Of a stretch of DNA of 64,000 nt, positions 19,001 to 28,200 are shown piece after piece. Each line of letters begins with the position of its first letter. Positions within the stretch are counted from its first letter, which is position 1. Source of the DNA: an uncultured Desulfobulbus sp. (lineage in GTDB: Bacteria > Desulfobacterota > Desulfobulbia > Desulfobulbales > Desulfobulbaceae); contig NZ_OY760916.1 in NCBI RefSeq assembly GCF_963664075.1, positions 1,111,001 through 1,175,000 of the forward strand, given 5' to 3'. A program made the position numbers and the translations under genes. Under the pieces are notes generated by a model that was not told where the DNA came from, did not search any database, and worked only from the letters and a program-made list of their open reading frames with translations.

Positions 19001-22000
19001 AGGCTACCGTCCTCGTTGAGAAGACAGAAGTCGCCGCTATGATAGATGCGACGATTCTGCTGGCGTGGATCGAGGCCAAAGGCCTGCTGGGTCAGGTCAG
19101 GGCGACCGATGTAGCCACGAGCAAGCCCCGCACCATGCAGGATCAACTCTCCCGGAACCCCAAGGGGAACAGGGCGCGACTGGGCATCGACCAGGCTGAT
19201 TCCGACACCGGGCAGAGGCTTGCCAATGGGGACCGCATGGGCTTGAGCATCCTTTTTCAGGATTCGGTGAAAGGTAGAGCAGACCGAGTTTTCCGCGGGA
19301 CCATAGGCGTTGATGTAGCAGAGGGCGTCGGCAAAACGGTTGACGTCTTCATGGCGAGCGGCTTCTCCAGCGGTGATCAATGTTGTTAACCGTGGAGGTA
19401 AGGGGGCTTGCAAGGCTCCGAGATAACTTGGAGGCAGGGTAATGGTGGTGATCGCTTCTGACTCGAGGAGCTCTTGGAAAGCCGTGGTATCTTCAATGAT
19501 TTCCTGGCTGGTCAGAACCAAAAGTCCTCCGGAGAGCAAGGCCATGAAAATTTCGGAGAGTGCGCCGTCAAAGACAGGGGCGGCAAATTGTAGAACCCGG
19601 GAGGAGGATGTCAGGCCAAAGCCTCTGATCTGGTCGCTGATCATATTGCAAAAACCCGCATGTTCCACCATGACCCCTTTGGGCTCTCCCGTTGAGCCGG
19701 AGGTGAATATAATATAGGCCAAGTTGTCGGGGGCGGGATCTGCAAGGAGTGAGCCGCCGTCTTTTTTGATATCAGTGATTTGGATCAGCTCGCTTTTTGG
19801 GAAAACAAAGGGGGCCTCTGCAGCGGAGAGGACCCAACGGGCACCGCTGAGTTGCAGCACCTGATCGATGCGTGCCTGCGGCCAGCGTTCATCGAGCGGG
19901 ACATAGGTGCCACCGGCCTGCATTATGCCAAGGATTGCGGCCACGGCCTCTATCTTGCGGGCGCCAAATACCGCTATCCTGTCTTCTCTGGACATGCCAC
20001 GTTGCAGTAGTTCTGTTCCAATAATGCGGGCACGCTCGTCTAACTGGCGATAGGTTAAGGTTTGTGAGCCCTCCTTGACAGCCGGTCGGTCGGGGGCCTC
20101 TCTCACCTGAGAGGCGAACATCTGCGGTATGGTGGAGGGGGCATTTGCCTCGGCTGAGCGGTCCAGGGCGGCATGGAAGCTACGCTCTTCAGCGGTGAGG
20201 CAATCCATTTGTTTGACAGGTAACTCCGGGCCTTGAGCCATGAGACTCAGAACCTGTGCGAGGTGCAGGCCCAGCCGATCTATCTGAGCAGCAGTGAATA
20301 AGTCACTGTCATAGTTCAGGTCCAGCTGCAAGGATCTCTCCTCGTTATCCGTGCGGACATGCACCACAAGATCAAACCGGCTGAATTTCCATTCGCTGTC
20401 GTTGCCAAAGGGGGTAATCTCGACCCCGGGGAGTTCAATGCCTGAAAAGGGCTTGTCCATTACCACCAACAGTACATCGCAGATCGGATTGCGCGAGAGA
20501 TTGCGGGGAAGATCAAATAACTGCACCAACTGATCAAAGGGTAGTTCCTGATGATCCAGAGCGGTTTTAGTGGTTTCCGTAACCTGGTTCAGCAGGGTCG
20601 CCAGGGGCTGGGCCAGATCGATCTGATTGCGGAGAACCAGGGTATTTGCAAAAAATCCAATCTGGTTCTGCAGCAGGGGATGGTTCCGCCCCAGGACCGG
20701 GGTGCCGACAACAATATCGTTCTGGCCGGAGTGCCGCTCCAGTACCAGGAGCAGTCCGGTCAAAAGCACGTTGAATAGGGTGGTTTGTCTGGACTGAGCC
20801 AGCATGCGCAGCTCTTCACTTAGATAAGGATCAAGCAGCAATGCCCTGGTATCGCCCTGAAAACGCTGGGCCGCCGGGCGCGGTCCAGCTTCGGCAAGGT
20901 CAAGGACCGGAGGGGTAGGGCCAAGGGTTTCTTTCCAAAAACGATGCAGGCCTTCAAGGTGTTCAGGGTTCTCAAGCCGTTTTTGCTGCCAGGCGGAGAC
21001 ATCGCGGTGTTGAAAATCAAGGGGATGCAGGCGCAGTGCACCGTCTGCGGCGTAGGCTTGGGCCAGTTCTTCTGCAAAGACAGCAAGTGATTCGCCATCA
21101 CAGATGATGTGGTGAAAAGAAAAGAGCAGCAAAATGCCATCCTTTGGTTGCTCGCCTTGCGCGGCAATGATCCTCAAGAGCGGCGCACTGGTCAGGTCAA
21201 AGGGCCGTTGCCGCTCCTTCTCAAGCGCCTTGGTGCAGCGCTCTGCAAAGGAACCGTTCCCCGCTAGAAGGGTACGTTCCACCTTGAGCCCCAGATGGGT
21301 CACCGGCTGTTGGCGTGGTTCTCCATTAACCTTGATAAAACGGGTGCGCAGGATTTCATGCCGTTCAACAACACTGGATATGGCCCGTTCCAACAGTTTC
21401 AGATCAATGTTCCCCTGTGCGAGGAAAGCAAAGGTGAGGTTGTAGGCCACCGGATTCATCCCGAGTTCCTGCAGGGCCCAGAGTCGTCGCTGGGCCGAGG
21501 AGAGTGGATAATGGTCTGTTTCAGGCAGGCGGGGGATGGGGTCAACCGCCTTGTTCTCGGTCTGTTCCAGAAGTTGTGCATGGGCGCGAATCGTAGGCGT
21601 TTTGAAAAAGTTGGCCAGGCTGATATCGCGACCAAATTCTAGGTGCATCCGGGCAATGACCTGGATCGCCTTGAGCGAATCGCCGCCCAGGTGGGCAAAG
21701 GGGGTTTCGACCCCGACCCGTTCCATATCGAGTATTGCAGCCCAGATGCGGGCCAAGCGTTTTTCCGTCGCTCCTTGAGGAGGTGTCGGACCGGCGTCAC
21801 CATGGATCAGTTCGTCCGGTTTGGGGAGGGCCCGGCGGTTAATCTTGCCGTTCATCAGGAGCGGCAACTCTTTGAGCTGTACCAGAAAGCGGGGAATCAT
21901 GTAGGGCGGTAAGGTTTCCCCGAGGTGGGCCCGCACATTATCTACCGTGGCTGGCTGCTCCTCTTTGACGGTGAAGTAGCCAATTAAAAAGGGTTCAGTC

Positions 22001-23343
22001 GTGTTGCTGCGGTCAATAACCACCGCGCATTGCTTTACCCCCTCACAGCGAAGGGCCGCGGCCTCAACATCGCCTCCTTCGACCCTGTTACCCGCTATCT
22101 TGACCTGATTATCTAGGCGGCCCAGACATTCGATGGCACCGTCGGGCAAGGTGCGACCAAGGTCGCCGCTACGGTAGATGATGTCGTTTTGCTGCTCGCC
22201 CAAGGGGTTACGGACAAAGACCGTGCGGGTGGCGGCTTGATCGTTGATATAGCCAAGCGAAGGATAGGCAGTGCGAATACAAATCTCGCCAATTTCACCG
22301 ACCGCGGCTTGCCGGTCTCCTTTGAGGATAAAGGCGGCGGTGTCGGGAAGGGGACGACCGATGGGCAACAGACCGTCATCCAATGATTCGGGGGTGTCGA
22401 TTTCGTGATAGAGCTTGGCTAAAGTAGTTTCCGAGGGGCCATAAAGATTGATAAGGCGGGCGGAAATCCCCGCCACCTGTTGCCAAGCCTTGATGTCACG
22501 GCCAAAGAGCGGTTCTCCCGCAAGAAAGATGTGGGACAGGCCACTCAGATCCGGCGATGTTTCGTTCGTGGCCGCAGCCAGGGTTTGGGTGAGAAGACGA
22601 AAGATGGTGGGCACGCAATGGAGCAGGCTGATCTGTTTTTCCGCCAGCCAACGAGCCAGCAGGCGGGGATTGCCTGCGGTTTCCTCATCAGGGACACAGA
22701 CCGTACCGCCGTGGACAAGGGGGCTGAAGATATCACGTAAGCTGACATCAAAGGTGACCGGTGCCAGTTGTGCCGTCCGTGTTGTAGCATCGAGGGCAAA
22801 GGTCTTGCTCTGCCAGGTGATGAAATGGTTGAGACTCTTAAAGCGGCCAAGCACCCCCTTGGGCGCTCCTGTGGAGCCGGAGGTGAACATCAGGTAACTT
22901 GGGCTGTTCGGTTGCAGTTCCGCAACATCCTTGGAGGGGGATTCGTCCATGCCAATGGTGAGTATTGGTAATGTTCCAGCGATCTTCTTCGCCAGGTCCC
23001 TGTGCCGGGGTGTCGTAAGCAACACCAGCGGTTGTGCCTGTTCGAGCATGGCTAAAATCCGCGATGGAGGCAGTTGCGGGTCAATGGGCATGAAGGCTGC
23101 GCCTGCTCGGGCAACCGCGAGCAGGGCTGTAATATGTGCTCCTCCTCGAGGGGCCAGAATGGCTATTGGTTTGCCAGCGACTGGTTTTTTTGCGCAGGAG
23201 GACAGCCGACTACTTAAGGCAGAGGATCGTGCTGCCAGGGTGGCATAGGAGAGTTGTTCGTCAGGGCAGTCTACTGCGATGGTTTGACCATTGTTTTCAG
23301 CCTGGGCAAGAACCGCGAGGCGTACATCAAAGAGGTTTGTCAT
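16048..23343 (-). CDS. NRPS: A-PCP-C-A(PRMT-like insert)-PCP-E
   Basis: 2431 residues, two modules. A1 about 1-500 (TSGSTGAPKG near 158; pocket D-V-R-H-F-A-L-L-A-K, unassigned); PCP about 530-600 (GGDSL, Ser near 554); C about 615-1050 (HHIICDG near 748); A2 from about 1080 (TSGSTGEPKG near 1218; pocket D-G-S-T-I-A-A-V-C-K, close to Phe/Tyr codes). Between A8 and A10 of A2 lies a methyltransferase of about 320 residues with VLEIGPGPFAILSRLA near 1558, SEIVGAIGGSEG and a C-terminal barrel, resembling protein arginine methyltransferases. Then A10, PCP (GGDSI near 1943) and an epimerisation domain (HHMVMDILSW near 2128, TVGWFTQIVPV, LNFLGQLN). It starts with A, so its first condensation must come from the C domain ending the 4655-residue protein. 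Last gene of the operon. Confidence 0.93.
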   Translation of the reverse strand: MTNLFDVRLAVLAQAENNGQTIAVDCPDEQLSYATLAARSSALSSRLSSCAKKPVAGKPIAILAPRGGAHITALLAVARAGAAFMPIDPQLPPSRILAMLEQAQPLVLLTTPRHRDLAKKIAGTLPILTIGMDESPSKDVAELQPNSPSYLMFTSGSTGAPKGVLGRFKSLNHFITWQSKTFALDATTRTAQLAPVTFDVSLRDIFSPLVHGGTVCVPDEETAGNPRLLARWLAEKQISLLHCVPTIFRLLTQTLAAATNETSPDLSGLSHIFLAGEPLFGRDIKAWQQVAGISARLINLYGPSETTLAKLYHEIDTPESLDDGLLPIGRPLPDTAAFILKGDRQAAVGEIGEICIRTAYPSLGYINDQAATRTVFVRNPLGEQQNDIIYRSGDLGRTLPDGAIECLGRLDNQVKIAGNRVEGGDVEAAALRCEGVKQCAVVIDRSNTTEPFLIGYFTVKEEQPATVDNVRAHLGETLPPYMIPRFLVQLKELPLLMNGKINRRALPKPDELIHGDAGPTPPQGATEKRLARIWAAILDMERVGVETPFAHLGGDSLKAIQVIARMHLEFGRDISLANFFKTPTIRAHAQLLEQTENKAVDPIPRLPETDHYPLSSAQRRLWALQELGMNPVAYNLTFAFLAQGNIDLKLLERAISSVVERHEILRTRFIKVNGEPRQQPVTHLGLKVERTLLAGNGSFAERCTKALEKERQRPFDLTSAPLLRIIAAQGEQPKDGILLLFSFHHIICDGESLAVFAEELAQAYAADGALRLHPLDFQHRDVSAWQQKRLENPEHLEGLHRFWKETLGPTPPVLDLAEAGPRPAAQRFQGDTRALLLDPYLSEELRMLAQSRQTTLFNVLLTGLLLVLERHSGQNDIVVGTPVLGRNHPLLQNQIGFFANTLVLRNQIDLAQPLATLLNQVTETTKTALDHQELPFDQLVQLFDLPRNLSRNPICDVLLVVMDKPFSGIELPGVEITPFGNDSEWKFSRFDLVVHVRTDNEERSLQLDLNYDSDLFTAAQIDRLGLHLAQVLSLMAQGPELPVKQMDCLTAEERSFHAALDRSAEANAPSTIPQMFASQVREAPDRPAVKEGSQTLTYRQLDERARIIGTELLQRGMSREDRIAVFGARKIEAVAAILGIMQAGGTYVPLDERWPQARIDQVLQLSGARWVLSAAEAPFVFPKSELIQITDIKKDGGSLLADPAPDNLAYIIFTSGSTGEPKGVMVEHAGFCNMISDQIRGFGLTSSSRVLQFAAPVFDGALSEIFMALLSGGLLVLTSQEIIEDTTAFQELLESEAITTITLPPSYLGALQAPLPPRLTTLITAGEAARHEDVNRFADALCYINAYGPAENSVCSTFHRILKKDAQAHAVPIGKPLPGVGISLVDAQSRPVPLGVPGELILHGAGLARGYIGRPDLTQQAFGLDPRQQNRRIYHSGDFCLLNEDGSLSYVGRRDNQVKIAGQRLELADVLHVLRSAPEVEEAVVSVLGEPGAPTGVGAWVKKRPNKVSLWPSVAEFFVYDEVVYGAMATDNIRNARYLEGFRRYLPGATVLEIGPGPFAILSRLAIEAGAHHVYAVEINPEVAQHARNCVAAHHLQDRITILTGDAVETALPEKVDWCISEIVGAIGGSEGAAAIINGIRHQLAAPEHILPRTSLTKIAAVELPLSALDSGFTPLAQEYINRIFAQVGRPFDLRLCVRHLDRNSILSSSDIFEHLDFTQEMALASEHEIELTIQRNGRVTGFLLWLTLDVGANRDIDILTGSSSWLPVYAAFSPNGLAVTKGDRLRGSVSRFPGRDGRHQDYRIDCTLQTDDGSMHTCRVELPHVSETFRTTPLHCHLFAGDGTSNQIADTFLDDVRSYAASHLPRFATPHLLREIETIPLTVNRKIAFAELPSLLLPAISNRSLECSPPLEGTAEVIGSVFRELLHLEQIDADTSFFASGGDSIAAIKAVARLQDLGIRLTVAEIFRYQSIGELARIARTTKTTGYSSWSGPANLAPIQQWFLHHYGLPIGNHFNQSILLRLTNPVSEDTLTAAVDRLLEQHDVLRGYLQPGTETPFFEIPEKLAAAVVSFHDLRGQDSSTADNELVRLANATHRGFDLMRPPLFRGLHFSRDDGNSLLLVAHHMVMDILSWTILLSDLEKILNNPDCSLPPRTAPYGEIIAALAREAESPVTTTELPYWREITRSIAICPLPRAKNGDSQVRMHRLDLDPTATSALLKSAETVSGGPQAFLLRAIGSAAAEAFGWPGAPIAVETNGRELPTTIPPCERTVGWFTQIVPVWVPAGHFHDPMADLPRNGIGFGLLAWMRSDHPELRSAVAPIALNFLGQLNSPTTPQNKQVNTPFTVDWNGLGEPHSSAATPQHPIAILAHFEDDGMFISVTIDYGAMEKEAAKNFVDTFCQELHTARELPHENEEIDMDMLAASLGISG

Positions 23344-23384
23344 AGTGCTGCTCCCTTATCGGCAGATATCGTATTCGGGAAAAT

Positions 23385-25256
23385 TCAAGTGGGTGAGGAC
23401 AAGCTAAAGGCATCCATCAACAGTTCTGTGGTGAGAACGATCATAAGGTAGTCGTCTTCATAGGTCTGGTTTACAGAGCAATCAGGTCGGAGGGCGCGTG
23501 CTGTCAGGCTGGCAACGGTGTCAGGGTTGAAAATGCCCCGCTGCCGTATGCGCTCCGGTGAAAGGAGATCCATAACCCAGTCCTGGCCCTGGCGGAGGAG
23601 ATGGGGGCTGCCATGGGCAACGAAGCTGAATTTTCTGCGCTGAACCAATTCCTGAGGCAGGAGTTTGGCCCCCAGTTTTTTGAGGAGGTATTTTTCTTCC
23701 CCATCCTTGACCATGATATGCTGAGGAATGCGCCGGGCCACCGCAATGACATCCGGATCAAGAAAGGGATAGCGCGCTTCGACTTGGGCGGCGTAGGCAA
23801 CTCGGTCGGAGTGGTCGGCAAGCAGGTGATCAGCCAGGCGAAGTTTGCAATCGATGTAGGATCGTTTATGGGCCAGGCTGCGGCCTGTCAGTTGATCGTG
23901 GTTGAGGGGGGAACGGGCAAGCGCGGAGAATGCCGCTCGGTTGGCGGCAAGTTCCGGAGAGAGGAGGGCCAGGGTCAGCTCGGCGTGGTTGTTGTAGTTG
24001 CGTTCATAAAAAAAGGAGGCGTCTCCCCAGAGTCGTTCGCGGGTTTCCTCCTCCAACATGGCCTCAAGGTCGTCCAGTTCCTCAAGCCCATTCCCAGTTC
24101 GGGTTTCGTCAAAGCGGTAGCCAACGTAGCCAGCAAACAATTCGTCTGCACCTTCTCCGGTCAAAGTCACTCGCATGTCGTTTTTATGTACTAACTGGGC
24201 CAGGAGCATGGTGCAGGCGTTATAACTTTCCTTGAGCACGGTTTCTCCGTGCCAGACAATGTCTTGCAGGTGAGCAAGAATGCGATCTTGGTCGAAGATG
24301 GCCTCATGATGGCGGGAGCCAATGGCTTGGGTTATTTGGGACTGCCAGGGACGTTCATCGATTTCGGGGATGTTGAAGCCGATGGAAAAGGTGTCGCGGA
24401 TGGTGGCGGAATCAACTTTATGGGCCAGGGTGGCGATCAGTGCTGAGTCAAGTCCACCACTGACATAAAACCCCACAGGAACATCCGCACGCAGCCGTCG
24501 GCTCACAGCTGTGGTCAGGGCAGCTTCCAGCTCTTCAAGGAGCTTCTCTTCCGTGCTTTCTTCCATGTCTGCAGCCTGGGGGAAGTCAAAATCCCAGTAC
24601 TGTTGCACCTCAATCTGCTCTCCTTCAATCCGTAGCCAATGACCGGGAGGGAGGGCGTGAATGCCTTTAAACATAGTCTGGGGGCTGATCAAGCCGGGAA
24701 AAGTGATGACCTGGTCAAGCCCAGCCGGATCGAGTCGGCGTGGCGTCTCAGGGTGTGGCATAAGGGCCTTGATTTCTGAGGCAAAGAGAATGCCGCCGTG
24801 AATTTTGCTCCAGAACAGAGGGGCGATGCCGGTTTGGTCTCGGCCCAGAAACAAGGCCTTACGTTTGGTGTCGTAAACGGCAAAGGCAAATTGTCCGTTG
24901 AGGCGGCCTATGCAGTCCGGTCCCTCCGTGCGAAAGAGATGGGGAATGACCTCAACATCGCAGGAGGTTTGGAAACAGACACCCCGTTTGATGAGTTCCT
25001 GACGCAGCTCCTGGTGATTGTATATTTCGGCGTTTGCCACCGAAACCATGGTCTCATCGTTGGAGTACATGGGTTGATGCCCATGGGCAATATCGACGAT
25101 CGAGAGTCTGCGGCACCCCAGGCCAACCTGTGGGGCCCGGAAATAGGTTTCCTCATCTGGGCCCCGATGTGCTAGAGCCGCGGTCATTGCGTTCAGGGCT
25201 TTCTGGTCGGTTTCTGTGAGGCCGTTGTGGCGATAAATTCCTGCTATTCCACACAT
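23385..25256 (-). CDS. asnB: Asparagine synthetase (glutamine-hydrolysing), AsnB type
   Basis: ATP-dependent amidation of aspartate, or of a related carboxylate, with glutamine as nitrogen donor. 623 residues. The N-terminal glutaminase domain begins MCGIAGIYRHN (catalytic Cys2) and has HRGPDEETYF, GCRRLSIVD and NAEIYNH. The synthetase domain shows VGFYVSGGLDSALIATLA, the pyrophosphatase loop, at about residues 256-273, then SIGFNIPEIDE and LTGEGADELFAGY. It lies 9 bases after the hybrid synthetase gene and 41 bases before the NRPS gene, so it belongs to the same transcript. It could raise the Asn pool for the peptide or amidate an Asp side chain; the last A domain has an Asp-like pocket, which favours later amidation or a pool effect. 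Not decided. Confidence 0.92.
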   Translation of the reverse strand: MCGIAGIYRHNGLTETDQKALNAMTAALAHRGPDEETYFRAPQVGLGCRRLSIVDIAHGHQPMYSNDETMVSVANAEIYNHQELRQELIKRGVCFQTSCDVEVIPHLFRTEGPDCIGRLNGQFAFAVYDTKRKALFLGRDQTGIAPLFWSKIHGGILFASEIKALMPHPETPRRLDPAGLDQVITFPGLISPQTMFKGIHALPPGHWLRIEGEQIEVQQYWDFDFPQAADMEESTEEKLLEELEAALTTAVSRRLRADVPVGFYVSGGLDSALIATLAHKVDSATIRDTFSIGFNIPEIDERPWQSQITQAIGSRHHEAIFDQDRILAHLQDIVWHGETVLKESYNACTMLLAQLVHKNDMRVTLTGEGADELFAGYVGYRFDETRTGNGLEELDDLEAMLEEETRERLWGDASFFYERNYNNHAELTLALLSPELAANRAAFSALARSPLNHDQLTGRSLAHKRSYIDCKLRLADHLLADHSDRVAYAAQVEARYPFLDPDVIAVARRIPQHIMVKDGEEKYLLKKLGAKLLPQELVQRRKFSFVAHGSPHLLRQGQDWVMDLLSPERIRQRGIFNPDTVASLTARALRPDCSVNQTYEDDYLMIVLTTELLMDAFSLSSPT

Positions 25257-25265
25257 AATCTGCCT

Positions 25266-28200
25266 TTACTCCATCCCCAGCAAGGGGTCATCGTTATCGA
25301 GCATGCCAACTGCCTCAATTATTGGTTGTTGTGCGGCCGCCTGCAGAACCTGAATTGGTGAGAGATCCTCCTTTCCGGCCAGTGCTTCTACCAGGCAAGT
25401 CAGATCATCCAGGAACCATTGCGCCGTTTCCCGGCGAAAGAGCGTGGTGTCGTACTCCAGGATCAACTCGATTGCAGGTCGATCTTCCACCATGAGGTTG
25501 AGGTCGTATTTTGCCGAAACTGTCTGGTCGGCGAGGGACTCAATGTGTAGATCGGCAAACTGCCCCGAGGGGGTGGCATTGTTTTGGAGCAGCAGCAGGA
25601 CATCAAAAAGAGGTGAGTGACCGGGGGCTGTGGTGATCTCCAGTTGTTCTATGAGCAGGTCAAAGGGGTAGGATTTTTGGGCAAGAACAGCGACTGCCTC
25701 CTCTTTTGCCGCGAGCAGCCACTGGGACAGGGGGGCTGCCAGATCACAGGCGAGAGGGAAGGGGATGAGGTTGAGATAAAATCCAACCTGGTCCTCGACC
25801 TCCAGCATGTCGCGCCCAGCGTCGGCTGTTCCTATGATCGTCTGGGCTGCACCACTTCTGATGTGCAACAGGGCATGGACCAGAGCGCTGAAGGCCGCAA
25901 AAAGGGTTGTGCCCATCTGGGCTGTAACCTGTCGCATGGCTGTGCTGGTGGTTTCGCTGAGTGTGTAGCGTACCATGGCGCCCTTACCGCTTCGATGTTC
26001 GGGGCGGGGGAAATCGACAGGAATTGTCGTTTCACCAGTGTGGTTTGACAACCGATTCTGCCAAAAGGTATGTTCCGTAGGTGTTGTCCCTTCGGAAAAG
26101 GCCTGGGATTGCCAATAGGCAAAATCTTTGTATTGTCGTGGCAGCGGAGGCAAGGCAGGGGGAGTTTGGTCGTAAAAATGAGCCAGGTTCTCCATGAGCA
26201 CCGCAACCGACCAGCCGTCGGCTATGATATGATGCATATTGAGCACCAGCAGGGCCCGAGGTTCACCTTCCGGGCTTGGATGTAAGGAAACGAGTCGAGC
26301 CCTGAGCAACTGGCCCTGGCTCAGATCGAAGACATGGTTGAACTCTGCTGCCAAGAGACGGGAAATGGTCTTCTCCTCAGGTCCTTCTGATCGTGGGTGC
26401 GTCAGGGGAAGGAAAAAGCTTTGCTCGGGAGGATCGATCAGTTGTGCCGGTTGGCCGTTGACCAGGCAGAAACGGGTACGAAGAATCTCGTGTCGCTCTC
26501 TTAAGTGAACAAAGGCCTGGGCCAGGCGTGCCGGATCCAGTTGTCCGGTAATAATAAAGCCACCCACCATGTTGTAGGCAACCGTTTTGGGATCTGCAAG
26601 CTGCAGGGCAAAGAGTCTGCGCTGGGGCGATGACAGGGGGTAGGCATCAAGGGATGGTGCTGCTGCTAATTCTCGGTCAGTCGGTGATTTTTTATCTTTG
26701 ACTAGGGCTGCCAGTGCGGCAATCGATTGGGCCGAAAAGAAATCTTTAAGGGTTAAATCAAGCCCTAGGGTGCGCCGAATGCGCAGGACTGCCTGATTAG
26801 CCTTGAGGCTGTGCCCACCGAGTGCAAAAAAGTTATCCTCGCGCCCCACCTGTTCGATAGCTAGCAGATTGCACCAGATGGAGGCGATCTTTTGCTCTAG
26901 GCCCGGTTTGGGGGCGGATCCGTTTTCGTTGCGGCCCAGTGGCGTGGTGCACATGGTGGAGAGCTGCCTCCTGTCAGCCTTGCCGTTGGCGGTTAAAGGA
27001 ATGGTATCAACCAGGTAGACATGGGCGGGGATCATGTAGGCCGGCAGGGTGCGGGCCAGATGATTGGCGGCCTCATCGGGATCTGGTGGAGTTGCCGTTA
27101 CCAGCCAGGCGACCACCTTGTCGGCCTTGCCATCGGCACCGGGGATGGTTCCCACCACGGCTGCGCGTACCCCCGGCAGTTGCATGAGGCTGTTTTCTAT
27201 TTCCCCTGGTTCGATGCGAAATCCTCGCAGCTTGATCTGCTCGTCGATGCGCCCCAAATAAACAAGCTCTCCGTCCAGCGTGGTGCGGGCCAGATCACCG
27301 GAGCGATAGACACGGTTTCCTGGAGCCAGGGGATCATCGACAAAACGCTCTGCGCTCAGTTGTGCTTGCCCCAGATAACCTCGTGCAACCCCTGATCCCC
27401 CGACGACGATCTCGCCGGCAACGCCTACGGGGACCGGGCGCAGCTGGGTATCACGGATGGTTACGCTATAGCTTGGCAGAGCACGCCCGATGAGACTGTC
27501 TCCACGTCCAAGATCGGCAGGGGAGAGTTCTCGAAAGGTGACGTGCACGGTTGTCTCGGTGATGCCGTAAAGGTTCAGCAGACGGCAGGACGGGTAACGT
27601 GCAGCCCAGCCTTTGAGTTTGCTTGGCGTTAAGGCCTCGCCTCCTAGCCAGAGAGAGCGAACGGCGAGATTGGCCCTGGGGTGTTCCTCTTCGTAGGCCA
27701 AGAGGGCAGAGATGGCCGAGGGCGTAAGGCTGAGTAGGGTGATGCGCTCTTGGTGCAGAAGCGCACGCAGTTCAGCCATGTCGCCTTGCGCCGATTCAGG
27801 CACCACCACCAGACGGCCACCTGTGAGCAGTGGCCCCCAGATTTCCCAGATCGAAAAATCAAAGGCTGGGGAATGGAACCAGCTCCAGACCTCATCCTTA
27901 GCAAAGTTGAAAAGCGCCCCCTGGCCCAGGATAAGGGCAAGGACATTGTGGTGTTCGATCATGACGCCCTTAGGTGTCCCGGTGGAGCCTGAGGTGAAAA
28001 GGACATATGCCAAGAGATGGTCATGGAGGGGAATCTGTGGTGATAGAGCGCTCTCTTGCGCAAGCGCCTCCCCACTGAGGTTCACGAGCAGCAGATTGGG
28101 TGGGATGAGTTTGTCGTCGATACTGTCGTCAATCACCAGGGCCTTCACTGCTGCTGTGGCTAGAATGATCTGCCCCCGTTCCACAGCAGTGTGGGGATCC

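Noticed and set aside
22448-22897. Long plus-strand frames inside the NRPS genes, including several of 100-350 residues up to 35696
   Set aside because: They are antisense shadows of G/C-rich synthetase DNA whose sense frame carries all the motifs.
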